From Chitinibacter sp. GC72 (GTDB taxonomy: Bacteria > Pseudomonadota > Gammaproteobacteria > Burkholderiales > Chitinibacteraceae), in assembly GCF_009760905.1 (NCBI RefSeq), contig NZ_VIRW01000003.1:186001-250000 (forward strand): a stretch of DNA of 64,000 nucleotides, written 5' to 3'. Below are positions 52,452-60,349 of this stretch, one piece after another. The notes beneath the pieces are model-generated. The model was not told the origin of the DNA. It saw only the letters and a program-made list of their open reading frames with translations, and searched no databases. The position numbers and the translations under genes are program-made. The stretch's first letter is position 1. Each line of letters begins with the position of its first letter.

Positions 52452-53573
52452 ATGAAATTGAAAATAAACCGCTGGCTGGCCTTGGTCAGCCTATTGCTCG
52501 CTGCGACGATGGCGCAGGCCGCTACGGTGGTCGATCTGGCCGGGCGCACGGTGCCGATTCCGGCCAAGGTCGAGCGCATTATTCTGGGCGAGGGGCGCAT
52601 GCTATCGAGTCTGGCGATTCTGGATCGGGAATTACCGGCCAAGCGGGTGGTGGGCATGCTGGGTGATTTTGAGCAGCTCGACCCGGGCAGCTATGCCCAA
52701 TATCGCAAGGTTTACCCGAATCTGGATCAGATTGCCCGGCTGGGGCGCAGCAGCCAGAGCTTTAGCGTTGAAGAAGCCATTGCGCTCAAGCCGCAGCTGG
52801 CAATTTTCAGTCTGGGCGGGCATGGGCCGGATTTGAACGATCAGGCCACGATGCAGCGTTTGTCCAAGGCCGGTATTGCCGTGGTGTATGTGGATTTTAA
52901 TAAAGACCCGCTACGCAATACAGAAAAAAGTATAGGGGTATTGGGTCAAGTGCTAGGTAGGCAGAAGGCTGCGGAGCAATACCTGGCATTTTATCGTAGC
53001 GAAATGGCCAAGGTGGCAGCAGGGCTGGCTAAGCTGCCGCGCAAAACCACGGTGTTTCTGGAAAGCCGCGTCGGGCTGGGTAATAGCTGCTGCGAAACGC
53101 TGACGCACGGCATGCTCGGCACTTTTGTCGCCGCGGCAGGTGGCGACAATATCGCCAATGCCATCGTGCCCGGTGCACACGGGACGGTGAGCCTGGAATT
53201 TTTGCTGCAGCAACAGCCCGAAGTGTATATCGGCACCGGCATTGGCAACCCGAACACCGCGCGCGATCCGCGCAGCCCGCGTATTGCACTGGGCGCGGGC
53301 ATTGACCGTGCCACGGCGCAGGCCAGCTTGCGGCACGCACTGAGCCGCACGGGGTTTGCCCAGCTCAAAGCCGTGCAAAGCGTCCGCGCCTACGCGGTGT
53401 CACATCAGTTTAATTACAGCGCCGCCAATGTGATTGCCGTGCAGGTGATGGCCAAATGGCTGTACCCGCAGCAATTTGCCCAGTTAAACCCGCAAGCCAG
53501 CCTGCAGCAGTTTTACCAGCGCTTTCAGCCGGTGCCACTGGCTGGCACTTTCTGGATTGAGGCGGGCTTATGA
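52452..53573 (+). CDS. Iron-siderophore ABC transporter binding protein
   Basis: A 373-residue periplasmic binding protein of the FecB/BtuF class: signal peptide (WLALVSLLLAATMAQAA), then VVDLAGRTVPIPAKVERIILGEGRMLSSLAILDRE and GGDNIANAIVPGAHGTVSLEFLLQQQPEVYIGTG. I chose the ATG at 52452, giving a clean signal peptide, over an upstream start 45 bases earlier. It precedes a FecCD permease by a four-base overlap. A palindrome lies at 52936-52984. Confidence 0.88.
   Translation: MKLKINRWLALVSLLLAATMAQAATVVDLAGRTVPIPAKVERIILGEGRMLSSLAILDRELPAKRVVGMLGDFEQLDPGSYAQYRKVYPNLDQIARLGRSSQSFSVEEAIALKPQLAIFSLGGHGPDLNDQATMQRLSKAGIAVVYVDFNKDPLRNTEKSIGVLGQVLGRQKAAEQYLAFYRSEMAKVAAGLAKLPRKTTVFLESRVGLGNSCCETLTHGMLGTFVAAAGGDNIANAIVPGAHGTVSLEFLLQQQPEVYIGTGIGNPNTARDPRSPRIALGAGIDRATAQASLRHALSRTGFAQLKAVQSVRAYAVSHQFNYSAANVIAVQVMAKWLYPQQFAQLNPQASLQQFYQRFQPVPLAGTFWIEAGL
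52936..52984. repeat. 49-bp imperfect palindrome, copy 17 (inside binding-protein gene)
   Basis: Left arm GGGTATTGG, right arm GAGCAATACCT, CTAGG inside. The coding region here (GVLGQVLGRQKAAEQYL) is normal for the family, but uses GTA, CTA and AGG codons. Confidence 0.8.
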
Positions 53574-54652
53574 GTGCGACACATTCCGCAGTGCTGGATG
53601 CGCACGCTGATGCAGAGCAAGGCATGTTAGCGCGGCAATACCGGCAGCAAAATCGCTGGCGGGTGCTGTGCCTGCTTGGGTTGCTTTTGCTACTGGTGCT
53701 GAGTCTGGCCGCCGATCTGGCCAGCGGTAGCGCCAGTTTTCCCCTGTCTGTCGTGCTGGCGGGCTTGCTTAATCCGGCGGCGATGGACGACAGCTTGCGC
53801 GTGGTGATTTTTGACGTGCGCTTGCCGTACGCGCTGATGGCGCTGGCGGTTGGTGGTGCGCTGGGCTTGGGCGGCGCGCAGCTGCAAACGGTGCTCAATA
53901 ATCCGCTGGCCAGCCCGTTTACGCTGGGCGTAGCCGCCGCTGCAACTTTGGGCGCTTCGCTGGTGATTGTGTTCGAGCAGCACCTGAGTTTTGCCCTGCC
54001 GCACGAAATCTTGCTGCCGCTGGGAGCCTTTGCGCTGGCTTTGGCCGCCACCGGGCTGATTTTGCTGCTGAGCCGCGCCCATGGTGGCGGGAGCGATACG
54101 CTGGTGCTGTTTGGCATTGCCTTGCTGTTTGCGCTGGAAGCGCTGGTCTGGCTGCTGCAATTTCTGGCCGATGCCAATGCGCTGGAGCAGATTGTGTTCT
54201 GGTCGATGGGCAATCTGGGGCGTGCCACTTTGCTGCATGTGGCGATTGTGTCGGCGGTGCTGTTGCTGTGTTTTGTGCTGGCGATGCGCCGCGCCTGGGC
54301 GCTTACCTTATTGCGCGGTGGTGCTATGCATGCCGCCAGCCTGGGCGTGCAGGTCGAGCGGCTTAGCTGGCGGGTGCTGATCGAAGTGAGCCTGCTCACC
54401 GCCGTAGCACTGGCTTTTGTCGGCACGATTGGTTTTGTCGGGCTGGTTGGCCCGCATATCGCACGTCTGCTGGTGGGCGAGCAGCACCGGTTTTTCCTGC
54501 CCGCCAGCCTGCTCTGTGGCGCGCTGATGCTCTCGCTGGCATCGATTGCTAGCAAAACGCTGGTGCCGGGGCTGCTGATCCCGATTGGCATTGTCACCGC
54601 GCTGGTGGGAGTGCCGGTACTGATTGCACTGATTTTGAATCGGAGGGCTTAG
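53570..54652 (+). CDS. Iron-siderophore ABC transporter permease (FecCD family)
   Basis: A 360-residue permease with about ten membrane segments. It has VIFDVRLPYALMALAVGGALGLGGAQLQTVLNNPLASPFTLGVAAAATLGASL, FWSMGNLGRATL and TIGFVGLVGPHIARLLVGEQHRFFLPASLL, the conserved coupling region. It overlaps the binding-protein gene and precedes the ATPase by three bases. Confidence 0.92.
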   Translation: MSATHSAVLDAHADAEQGMLARQYRQQNRWRVLCLLGLLLLLVLSLAADLASGSASFPLSVVLAGLLNPAAMDDSLRVVIFDVRLPYALMALAVGGALGLGGAQLQTVLNNPLASPFTLGVAAAATLGASLVIVFEQHLSFALPHEILLPLGAFALALAATGLILLLSRAHGGGSDTLVLFGIALLFALEALVWLLQFLADANALEQIVFWSMGNLGRATLLHVAIVSAVLLLCFVLAMRRAWALTLLRGGAMHAASLGVQVERLSWRVLIEVSLLTAVALAFVGTIGFVGLVGPHIARLLVGEQHRFFLPASLLCGALMLSLASIASKTLVPGLLIPIGIVTALVGVPVLIALILNRRA

Positions 54653-54701
54653 GGTATGAGTCTGCAAATCAATAATATTAAGGTCTTGCGCGGCAATACC
54701 C
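54652..54701. repeat. 50-bp imperfect palindrome, copy 18 (spans start codon of the ABC ATPase)
   Basis: Left arm GGGTATGAG (its ATG at 54656 is the start codon) and right arm GGCAATACCC. The element covers the first 15 codons. Confidence 0.75.
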
Positions 54702-55426
54702 CTGTTATTCCCGGCTTGACACTCGCGCCTTTGGCACCCGGCAGCGTCACGGCGCTGATCGGCCCCAATGGCGCGGGCAAATCAACACTGATTCATGCCA
54801 TCGCTGGCCTGCTGCGCGCACAAGGGCAGATCAGTCTGCACGGGCAGGCCATTGCCGGTTTGTCGCACGACGAGCGCTGCCGCCGTATCGCCTTGCTGCC
54901 GCAGAGCTTGCCGCAGGCTGCGGGGCTCACGGTGTACGAGTTGCTGCTGGGCGGTTTGCTCACGCTGGGTTTGCCACTGCGCGAGGCTGAAGCGCGGATC
55001 GCCAGCTATCTGGCGCAATTGCAACTGAGCGCGCTGGCAATGCGGCCGCTCTCTACCTTGTCGGGCGGGCAGCGGCAGATGGTGGCGCTGGCGCAATTGC
55101 TGGCCCGCCAACCCGAGCTCATGCTGCTGGACGAGCCCAATAGTGCGCTTGATCTGCACTGGCAGCTAGCGCTGGTGGAGGCCATCCGCCGCGATGTGCG
55201 CGAGCGCAACAGCATTGCACTGCTGGCGCTGCACGATCTGAATCTGGCGCTGCGCTGTTGCGACCGCATTATCGTGCTGCATCACGGCCAATGCGCCGCC
55301 GATGGTGCGCCGCTGGCGGTACTCACGCCGGATTTGCTCGCGCAAGTGTATGGCATTACTGGCCGGGTCGAGCAATGCTCGCAAGGCCGCCCAATTTTTG
55401 TGCTCGACCAGCTGGTTCGGGCTTAA
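54656..55426 (+). CDS. Iron-siderophore ABC transporter ATPase
   Basis: A 256-residue ATPase: Walker A GPNGAGKST (about residues 37-45), signature LSGGQRQMVALAQLL, Walker B LMLLDEPNSALDL and the switch His in ALHDLNLALR. GGAGGG lies about nine bases before the ATG. It overlaps the DUF2218 gene by one base. Confidence 0.93.
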   Translation: MSLQINNIKVLRGNTPVIPGLTLAPLAPGSVTALIGPNGAGKSTLIHAIAGLLRAQGQISLHGQAIAGLSHDERCRRIALLPQSLPQAAGLTVYELLLGGLLTLGLPLREAEARIASYLAQLQLSALAMRPLSTLSGGQRQMVALAQLLARQPELMLLDEPNSALDLHWQLALVEAIRRDVRERNSIALLALHDLNLALRCCDRIIVLHHGQCAADGAPLAVLTPDLLAQVYGITGRVEQCSQGRPIFVLDQLVRA

Positions 55427-55752
55427 TGATGAGATACCCAGATATGGTAATGGTTGAAACCCAAGTAGATACAAGCCTTGCGAAGCAATACCTTTTTAAA
55501 CTGTGCAAGCACTTTGCCCGCAAAATCCGCGTCGATTTTGATACCGAACACGGCGTGGCATATTTTGACTTCGGCGAGCTGCAGCTGGCCGCCAGCGAAA
55601 ACCAGCTGCGTTTGCGCCTCTGTGCCCAGGAGGCAGCCCAGCTGGAAATACTGAAAAGCGTCGTCGAGCATCATCTGCAACTGATGACCCGCAGCACCGA
55701 TCCTGCATTGCCATGGCAGGTGGTGGGCGATGCGCCGATTATTGCCGATTAA
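55426..55752 (+). CDS. DUF2218 family protein
   Basis: A 108-residue protein of DUF2218, with VETQVDTSLAKQYLFKLCKHFARKIRVDFDTEHGVAYFDFGELQLAASENQLRLRLCAQEAAQLEILKSVVEHHLQLMTR. DUF2218 proteins are small and repeatedly found beside siderophore genes; the role is unproven, and the closest guess is a heme- or siderophore-utilisation accessory. The ATG overlaps the ATPase stop; another in-frame ATG follows immediately. It appears to be the last intact gene of the iron locus. Confidence 0.85.
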   Translation: MMRYPDMVMVETQVDTSLAKQYLFKLCKHFARKIRVDFDTEHGVAYFDFGELQLAASENQLRLRLCAQEAAQLEILKSVVEHHLQLMTRSTDPALPWQVVGDAPIIAD

Positions 55753-55789
55753 CTGAAAAATCCGGGCAATTGAAAATCCGCACCAGCTC

Positions 55790-55824
55790 GTAGGTCCGAA
55801 AGAGCGTAGCGAATTCGGATCTAC
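55790..55824. repeat. Imperfect inverted repeat around GAGCGTAGCGAATT
   Basis: GTAGGTCCGAA (55790-55800) and TTCGGATCTAC (55814-55824) pair at 10 of 11 positions around a centre holding the 14-base string also seen at 26894-26907. Marks the boundary between the iron locus and the Rhs remnant. Confidence 0.7.
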
Positions 55825-55832
55825 GTAGTAGC

Positions 55833-56801
55833 ACCGAGGCCAGTTCGGCCAGCTACAGCTACGATGCCGCTGGTAATCGCAGCAATGACAATAGCTGGGT
55901 GCAGACGTATAGCAATGCAGGCCGCTTGATTCAAAGCGTGAAGGGCAATACCACTGTAACGTATCGCTACAACGCGCTCGGTCAGCGCGTCAGCAAAACC
56001 AGCGGCGGCGTCACCTCCTACTTTGTTTACGACACCGCAGGCCACCTGCTCGGCGAATACTACACCGACGGCAAAGCCATTCAGGAAACCGTCTGGCTGG
56101 GTGACTCGCCCGTTGCGGTCGTCAAGCCCACCGCCGACCCGGCCAACCCGCAGATCGGCTATATCTGGGCCGACCACCTGAACACCCCGCGCCAGATCAG
56201 CGACCCCGCCAGCCAAGCCATCCTGTGGCGCTGGGACGGCGAACCCTTTGGCGCCGACCTCGCCAATGAAAACCCGAGCGGCAAAGGCCAATACGTCTAC
56301 AACCTGCGCTTCCCCGGCCAGTACTTTGACAAGGAAACCGGCAAGCATTACAACTACTACCGCGACTACGATCCAGCGACGGGAAGGTATGTGCAGTCAG
56401 ATCCGATTGGGCTGGCGGGGGGGATTAATACGTATGCCTATGTGGGTGGAGATCCGATTGGCTACACAGATCCTTTGGGGCTAGATCGCCAAGCTACAGG
56501 CCCAGCTGTTGTACTTACAGATATGGGCGGCGGTAAAACAACATTCTATGATCCTCAAAATCCATCGTCCTATTTGGAGATTCCAAGTCGTAACGATGTT
56601 ACAAGAGCTGCTCATGCAAAAAATGCAGATACGCCATACCATGGGCAAGTTACATACTGCCAGCGAGGCAAACTTGGTAATCCATTTGGAACCGCCAAAT
56701 TACGTACGACAGGTACTCGATACAGATGAGTGCATGGTGGTGGTAGTGGGCTGCCTGATCCGTATGCGCCACAACAGGGGTGGAAGCCAACAGAAGGATG
56801 A
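55833..56801 (+). pseudogene. Rhs-repeat core C-terminal remnant with a disrupted L,D-transpeptidase-like toxin end
   Basis: Only the last third of an Rhs protein remains; no start codon or N-terminal part precedes it. Reading one frame from 55833 gives YD-repeats (SYDAAGNRSNDNSWVQTYSNAGRL, YRYNALGQRVSKTSGGVTSYFVYDTAGHLLGEY) and the core end (IGYIWADHLNTPRQISD ... FPGQYFDKETGKHYNYYRDYDPATGRYVQSDPIGLAGGINTYAYVGGDPIGYTDPLGL). The variable C-terminus follows. A TGA at 56727 interrupts it where homologues (from memory) have Trp; past it the frame continues VHGGGSGLPDPYAPQQGWKPTEG, resembling the HG half of a YkuD-type active site. The expected CTR half is lost because an IS4-type fragment begins about 56794. 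Confidence 0.8.
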
Positions 56802-56982
56802 ATGGGGTTGGCTGGCGACCAATAGTCCGGGCAAGATTCCGAAACAATTGCATCATCTTCGTGAACGTCTGGGGGAATTATTACTACCCAAACAACGACG
56901 GGAGCGTAAATGCCCCCGTGTTGTCAAAGCCCTAGCGAAGCGCTATCCGGCACGAAAAATCATAAAAACAGACCTTAAGTGA
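56794..56982 (+). mobile_element. IS4-family transposase C-terminal remnant
   Basis: The frame ending at 56982 reads KDEWGWLATNSPGKIPKQLHHLRERLGELLLPKQRRERKCPRVVKALAKRYPARKIIKTDLK, which resembles the C-terminal end (PRxVK....Y) of IS4-type DDE transposases. The catalytic part is absent. It is fused to the Rhs remnant at about 56794, so it is a scar of insertion, not an active element. I cannot see its terminal inverted repeats. Confidence 0.6.
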
Positions 56983-57052
56983 ACGGCATTATCGCATTGG
57001 CGAGGTTTTTCATTGCTATTTACTACGACGGATTGAAGACGAGTGATGGTGA

Positions 57053-58285
57053 TTATTTTTCGCTCAGCGCTTCAACGCCTGGCAACGCCTTGCCTTCCAG
57101 GAATTCCAGCGAAGCGCCACCGCCAGTTGAAACATGGCTGACTTTATCTTCTAGACCGGCTTTTTCAACTGCAGCGACTGAATCACCGCCACCGACCACG
57201 GTGATCGCGCCATTGGCAGTCGCATCCACCAGTGCGTGTGCTACCGCGAATGTGCCTTCAGCAGATGCGTCGATCTCAAACACGCCCATCGGGCCGTTCC
57301 ACAACACAGTTTTAGCTGATTTGATGATCTCAGCATACGCAGCGCGCGTGGCTGAGCCAATATCAACGCCTTCCTGATCGGCTGGAATTGCGGTGGATTT
57401 TACTTCTACCAAGCCATCCAAAGTACGTGCATCAAAATTCAGCGCGCGCGTCACCATGGTGTCGCTTGGCAGAACGAGTTTGTCGCCCGCTTGCGCCATC
57501 AATTCACGCGCCAGATCAACTTTGTCGTTTTCGCACAGCGATTGGCCGATTTCATAGCCTTGCGCTTTCAGGAAAGTAAACGCCATGCCGCCGCCGATAA
57601 TCAGCTTGTCCACTTTAGGCAGCAGGGCTTGAATTACGTCGATTTTGCCGGAGATTTTTGAGCCGCCAATAATCGCCACCAATGGACGAACTGGCTTATT
57701 CACTGCTTCGCCAAGGAAGTCGAGCTCTTTTTTCAGCAAGTAGCCAGCCGCGCGCGGCAGATCTACACCGACCATTGAAGAGTGGGCACGATGCGCCGTA
57801 CCAAAGGCATCATTCACAAACACATCGCCCAGTTTTGACAAGCTTGCGCGGAAAGCGGCGACTTGGGCTGGGTTGGCTTTCACCGAGTTGCCATCTGCAT
57901 CTTTGGCTTTGCCTTCTTCTTCGATATGGAAACGCACGTTTTCGAGCAAGACTACTTGACCCGCAGCCAGATTGGCACAAGCGGCTTCCACTTCGGCGCC
58001 CACACAATCGGCCAGGAAAGTGACCGGGCTGCCGAGCAATTCTTGCAGACGGGTGGCAACCGGAGCCAGGCTGTATTTCTCTACTTTCTGACCATTTGGG
58101 CGGCCCAGATGCGACATCAGAACCACAGAGGCGCCTTGCGCAAGGGCGTAGCGAATCGTTGGCAGCGCCGCACGGATACGTTTGTCGCTTTCCACCACGC
58201 CATTTTTTACCGGCACGTTAAAGTCAACACGAATCAGTACACGTTTGCCTGCGAGATCGAGATCTTCAATAAACAGCTTAGCCAT
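57053..58285 (-). CDS. pgk: Phosphoglycerate kinase
   Basis: Glycolytic ATP-forming kinase for 1,3-bisphosphoglycerate, 410 residues: LAGKRVLIRVDFNVPVKNGVVESDKRIRAALPTIRYALAQGASVVLMSHLGRPNG, then VFVNDAFGTAHRAHSSMVG and GGSKISGKIDVIQALLPKVDKLIIGGGMAFTFLKAQGYEIGQSLCE, GPMGVFE and GGGDSVAAVEKAG. I chose the ATG at 58285 (GGGGA upstream) rather than one ten codons farther upstream. It ends close to the transposase remnant. Confidence 0.97.
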   Translation of the reverse strand: MAKLFIEDLDLAGKRVLIRVDFNVPVKNGVVESDKRIRAALPTIRYALAQGASVVLMSHLGRPNGQKVEKYSLAPVATRLQELLGSPVTFLADCVGAEVEAACANLAAGQVVLLENVRFHIEEEGKAKDADGNSVKANPAQVAAFRASLSKLGDVFVNDAFGTAHRAHSSMVGVDLPRAAGYLLKKELDFLGEAVNKPVRPLVAIIGGSKISGKIDVIQALLPKVDKLIIGGGMAFTFLKAQGYEIGQSLCENDKVDLARELMAQAGDKLVLPSDTMVTRALNFDARTLDGLVEVKSTAIPADQEGVDIGSATRAAYAEIIKSAKTVLWNGPMGVFEIDASAEGTFAVAHALVDATANGAITVVGGGDSVAAVEKAGLEDKVSHVSTGGGASLEFLEGKALPGVEALSEK

Positions 58286-58474
58286 AGAGTCCCCAAAAAA
58301 TGGTGAAGTGAACAAAAGCCAATTGTACCGTGTCTGCAGGGATTGAAGCTGACGCGGATTAAAGTTTCTGCAGTGTTTTGGCTTTTATTGCGGGCAAAAA
58401 CGGCGTGGACTGAAAACCCAAGCCTTAAAATCCACTATGATAGCGAACACTTCTGACTTGCCCCGAGACGCTTT

Positions 58475-59581
58475 ATGCCCCGTTTTTATCCTGAGCCGGA
58501 ATTTTCGCACGCCAACCCAAGCAAGATTGGCGTCCTGTTGGTGAATCTGGGGTCGCCCGACGCGCCCACGGCCAAAGCTGTCCGTCCGTATTTAAAGCAG
58601 TTTTTATCCGATCCGCGCGTGGTTGAAATCCCCAGGCCGATTTGGTGGCTGATTCTGAATGGCATCATTCTGAATATCCGCCCCAAAAAAAGCGCAGCCA
58701 AGTACGCCAGTATCTGGACCAAGGATGGCTCGCCGCTGCGCGTCTGGACTGAAAAGCAGGCCAAGCTGGTCAAAGGGACTTTGGGCGAACAATTCAAAGG
58801 CGAATTGTTCGTTGATTACGCAATGCGTTACGGCAATCCATCGATTGAAGCACAGATTCTGAAAATGAAGGCGCAAAACTGCCAGCATCTGGTCGTGGTG
58901 CCGATGTATCCGCAATACGCGGCCAGTACCAGCGCCAGTGTGTTTGACGAAGTGGCGCGCGTATTGCAGAAAACCCGTTTTCAACCCGCTCTGCGCATGG
59001 TTGCACCATTTTATGATGATGCGGCTTATATTGATGCGCTGGCGCAAAGCGTACGCGAGCATTGGCAGCGTAATGGCCGGGGCGATCATTTGCTGATGAG
59101 CTTTCATGGTGTTCCTCGCTATACGCTGGACAAGGGTGACCCTTACCATTGCCACGCCTACAAAACAGGGCGCTTACTCGCAGAGGCGCTGCAGCTGGAA
59201 AAAGGGCAGTACACGGTGGCGTTCCAGTCGCGCTTTGGCAAGGCCGAATGGTTAAAGCCCTATACGAGCGCCGTGCTGCACCAGCTGGCCAAACAGAAAT
59301 TGGGTCAGCTTGACGTCATTTGCCCCGGCTTTGTAGCCGATTGTCTAGAAACGCTGGAAGAAATTGCCATGGAAGGGCGCGACGATTATCTGGCCGCTGG
59401 TGGGCAGAAGTATGCTTTCATTCCGTGTTTGAATGATCATCCCGCGTGGATTTCCGGTCTTTCCGGGCTGATTTCCCGCGAGCTGACAAGTTGGCTGACA
59501 AACGGTAAATCTACCAGAAATGACAAAACCCTTTTGGAACAAAGGGATATCGCAGCCAGGTCTTTAGGCTTACAAAAATGA
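58475..59581 (+). CDS. hemH: Ferrochelatase
   Basis: Inserts iron into protoporphyrin IX as the last step of heme synthesis, 368 residues: KIGVLLVNLGSPDAPTAKAVRPYLKQFLSDPRVVEIPR, YAMRYGNPSIEAQI, the catalytic His in HLLMSFHGVPRYTLDKGDPYHCHAYKTGRLL, and QSRFGKAEWLKPYT. Homologous cluster-free form; the C-terminal tail is a little extended. It is divergent from pgk with 189 bases between. Confidence 0.96.
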   Translation: MPRFYPEPEFSHANPSKIGVLLVNLGSPDAPTAKAVRPYLKQFLSDPRVVEIPRPIWWLILNGIILNIRPKKSAAKYASIWTKDGSPLRVWTEKQAKLVKGTLGEQFKGELFVDYAMRYGNPSIEAQILKMKAQNCQHLVVVPMYPQYAASTSASVFDEVARVLQKTRFQPALRMVAPFYDDAAYIDALAQSVREHWQRNGRGDHLLMSFHGVPRYTLDKGDPYHCHAYKTGRLLAEALQLEKGQYTVAFQSRFGKAEWLKPYTSAVLHQLAKQKLGQLDVICPGFVADCLETLEEIAMEGRDDYLAAGGQKYAFIPCLNDHPAWISGLSGLISRELTSWLTNGKSTRNDKTLLEQRDIAARSLGLQK

Positions 59582-59650
59582 TCTTGGGCTTTACAGAAAT
59601 TAACGCTACACTCTGCGGTAAGTTTATTCTTACAAAAAGGGGAATTACCA

Positions 59651-60349
59651 ATGGCTACACGTCTATTTCTGGCTGAAGACGATCTGATTCTGGCCGATGC
59701 GCTGAAAACCAGCTTGTCACAAGCCGAATTTCAGTGCGATTGCGTGAATGATGGCGCTCTGGCCCTGCAAATCTTGCTGCACAACGACTACGACGCCGTG
59801 GTGCTCGATATTGGCCTACCCAATATGGATGGTCTGACTGTATTGCGCAATGTGCGCCAGCATAAACCTTCCTTGCCTATCCTGATCTTGACGGCGCTGG
59901 ATGGCCTGGACGAGCGCGTTGCAGGCCTGGATGCTGGTGCGGACGATTACCTCACCAAACCTTTCGAGTTTTCCGAGCTGGAAGCGCGTCTGCGTGCTTT
60001 GTTGCGCCGTAGCCAGATCTTGCCGCAATCGGTACAGCAGCTGGGCAATCTGCGCCTGGATCGCGCAGGTCAGCGCGCATGGTGCAATGATTCTCCGCTC
60101 GATTTGTCCGCTCGCGAACTAACGGTACTGGAAATTCTGATGTCCAATATCGACCGTGTCGTGACCAAAGAACAAATCGTAAGCGAGCTGGGCAATGAAA
60201 ATGCCGAAGTGGGTCTGAATGCTATCGAGGTGTACGTACACCGCTTGCGCAAGAAACTGGAACCATGTGGTGTTGTAATCCGCACAATTCGTGGTCTGGG
60301 CTACCTCCTTGAAAAACAGCAACCTTTGGCCGCGGATGCAAGTAACTAA
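59651..60349 (+). CDS. OmpR-family response regulator (TctD-like)
   Basis: A 232-residue regulator: receiver with phospho-Asp in AVVLDIGLPNMDGLTV (about residue 51) and Lys in DDYLTKPFEFSELEARLRALLRR, and a winged-helix output domain (LTVLEILMSNIDRVVTKEQIVSEL...NAIEVYVHRLRKKLEPCGVVIRTIRGLGYLLE). It overlaps the kinase gene by 14 bases. GGGGAA precedes the ATG. The paired kinase has a 2CSK_N-type N-terminus, like TctE. Confidence 0.92.
   Translation: MATRLFLAEDDLILADALKTSLSQAEFQCDCVNDGALALQILLHNDYDAVVLDIGLPNMDGLTVLRNVRQHKPSLPILILTALDGLDERVAGLDAGADDYLTKPFEFSELEARLRALLRRSQILPQSVQQLGNLRLDRAGQRAWCNDSPLDLSARELTVLEILMSNIDRVVTKEQIVSELGNENAEVGLNAIEVYVHRLRKKLEPCGVVIRTIRGLGYLLEKQQPLAADASN

Noticed and set aside
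52870-52923. GTATTGC / GCAATAC pair in the iron binding-protein gene
   Set aside because: Arms are good, but spacing is 54 bases, outside the 49-50 class, and it abuts a better copy at 52936.
55445-55493. TGGTAA...ATACCT at 49 bases at the start of the DUF2218 gene
   Set aside because: Left arm matches too poorly; could be a decayed copy but is not supported.
56385-56433. AGGTAT...ATACGT in the Rhs remnant at 49 bases
   Set aside because: Both arms are degenerate and the codons encode a universally conserved Rhs motif, so this is probably chance.
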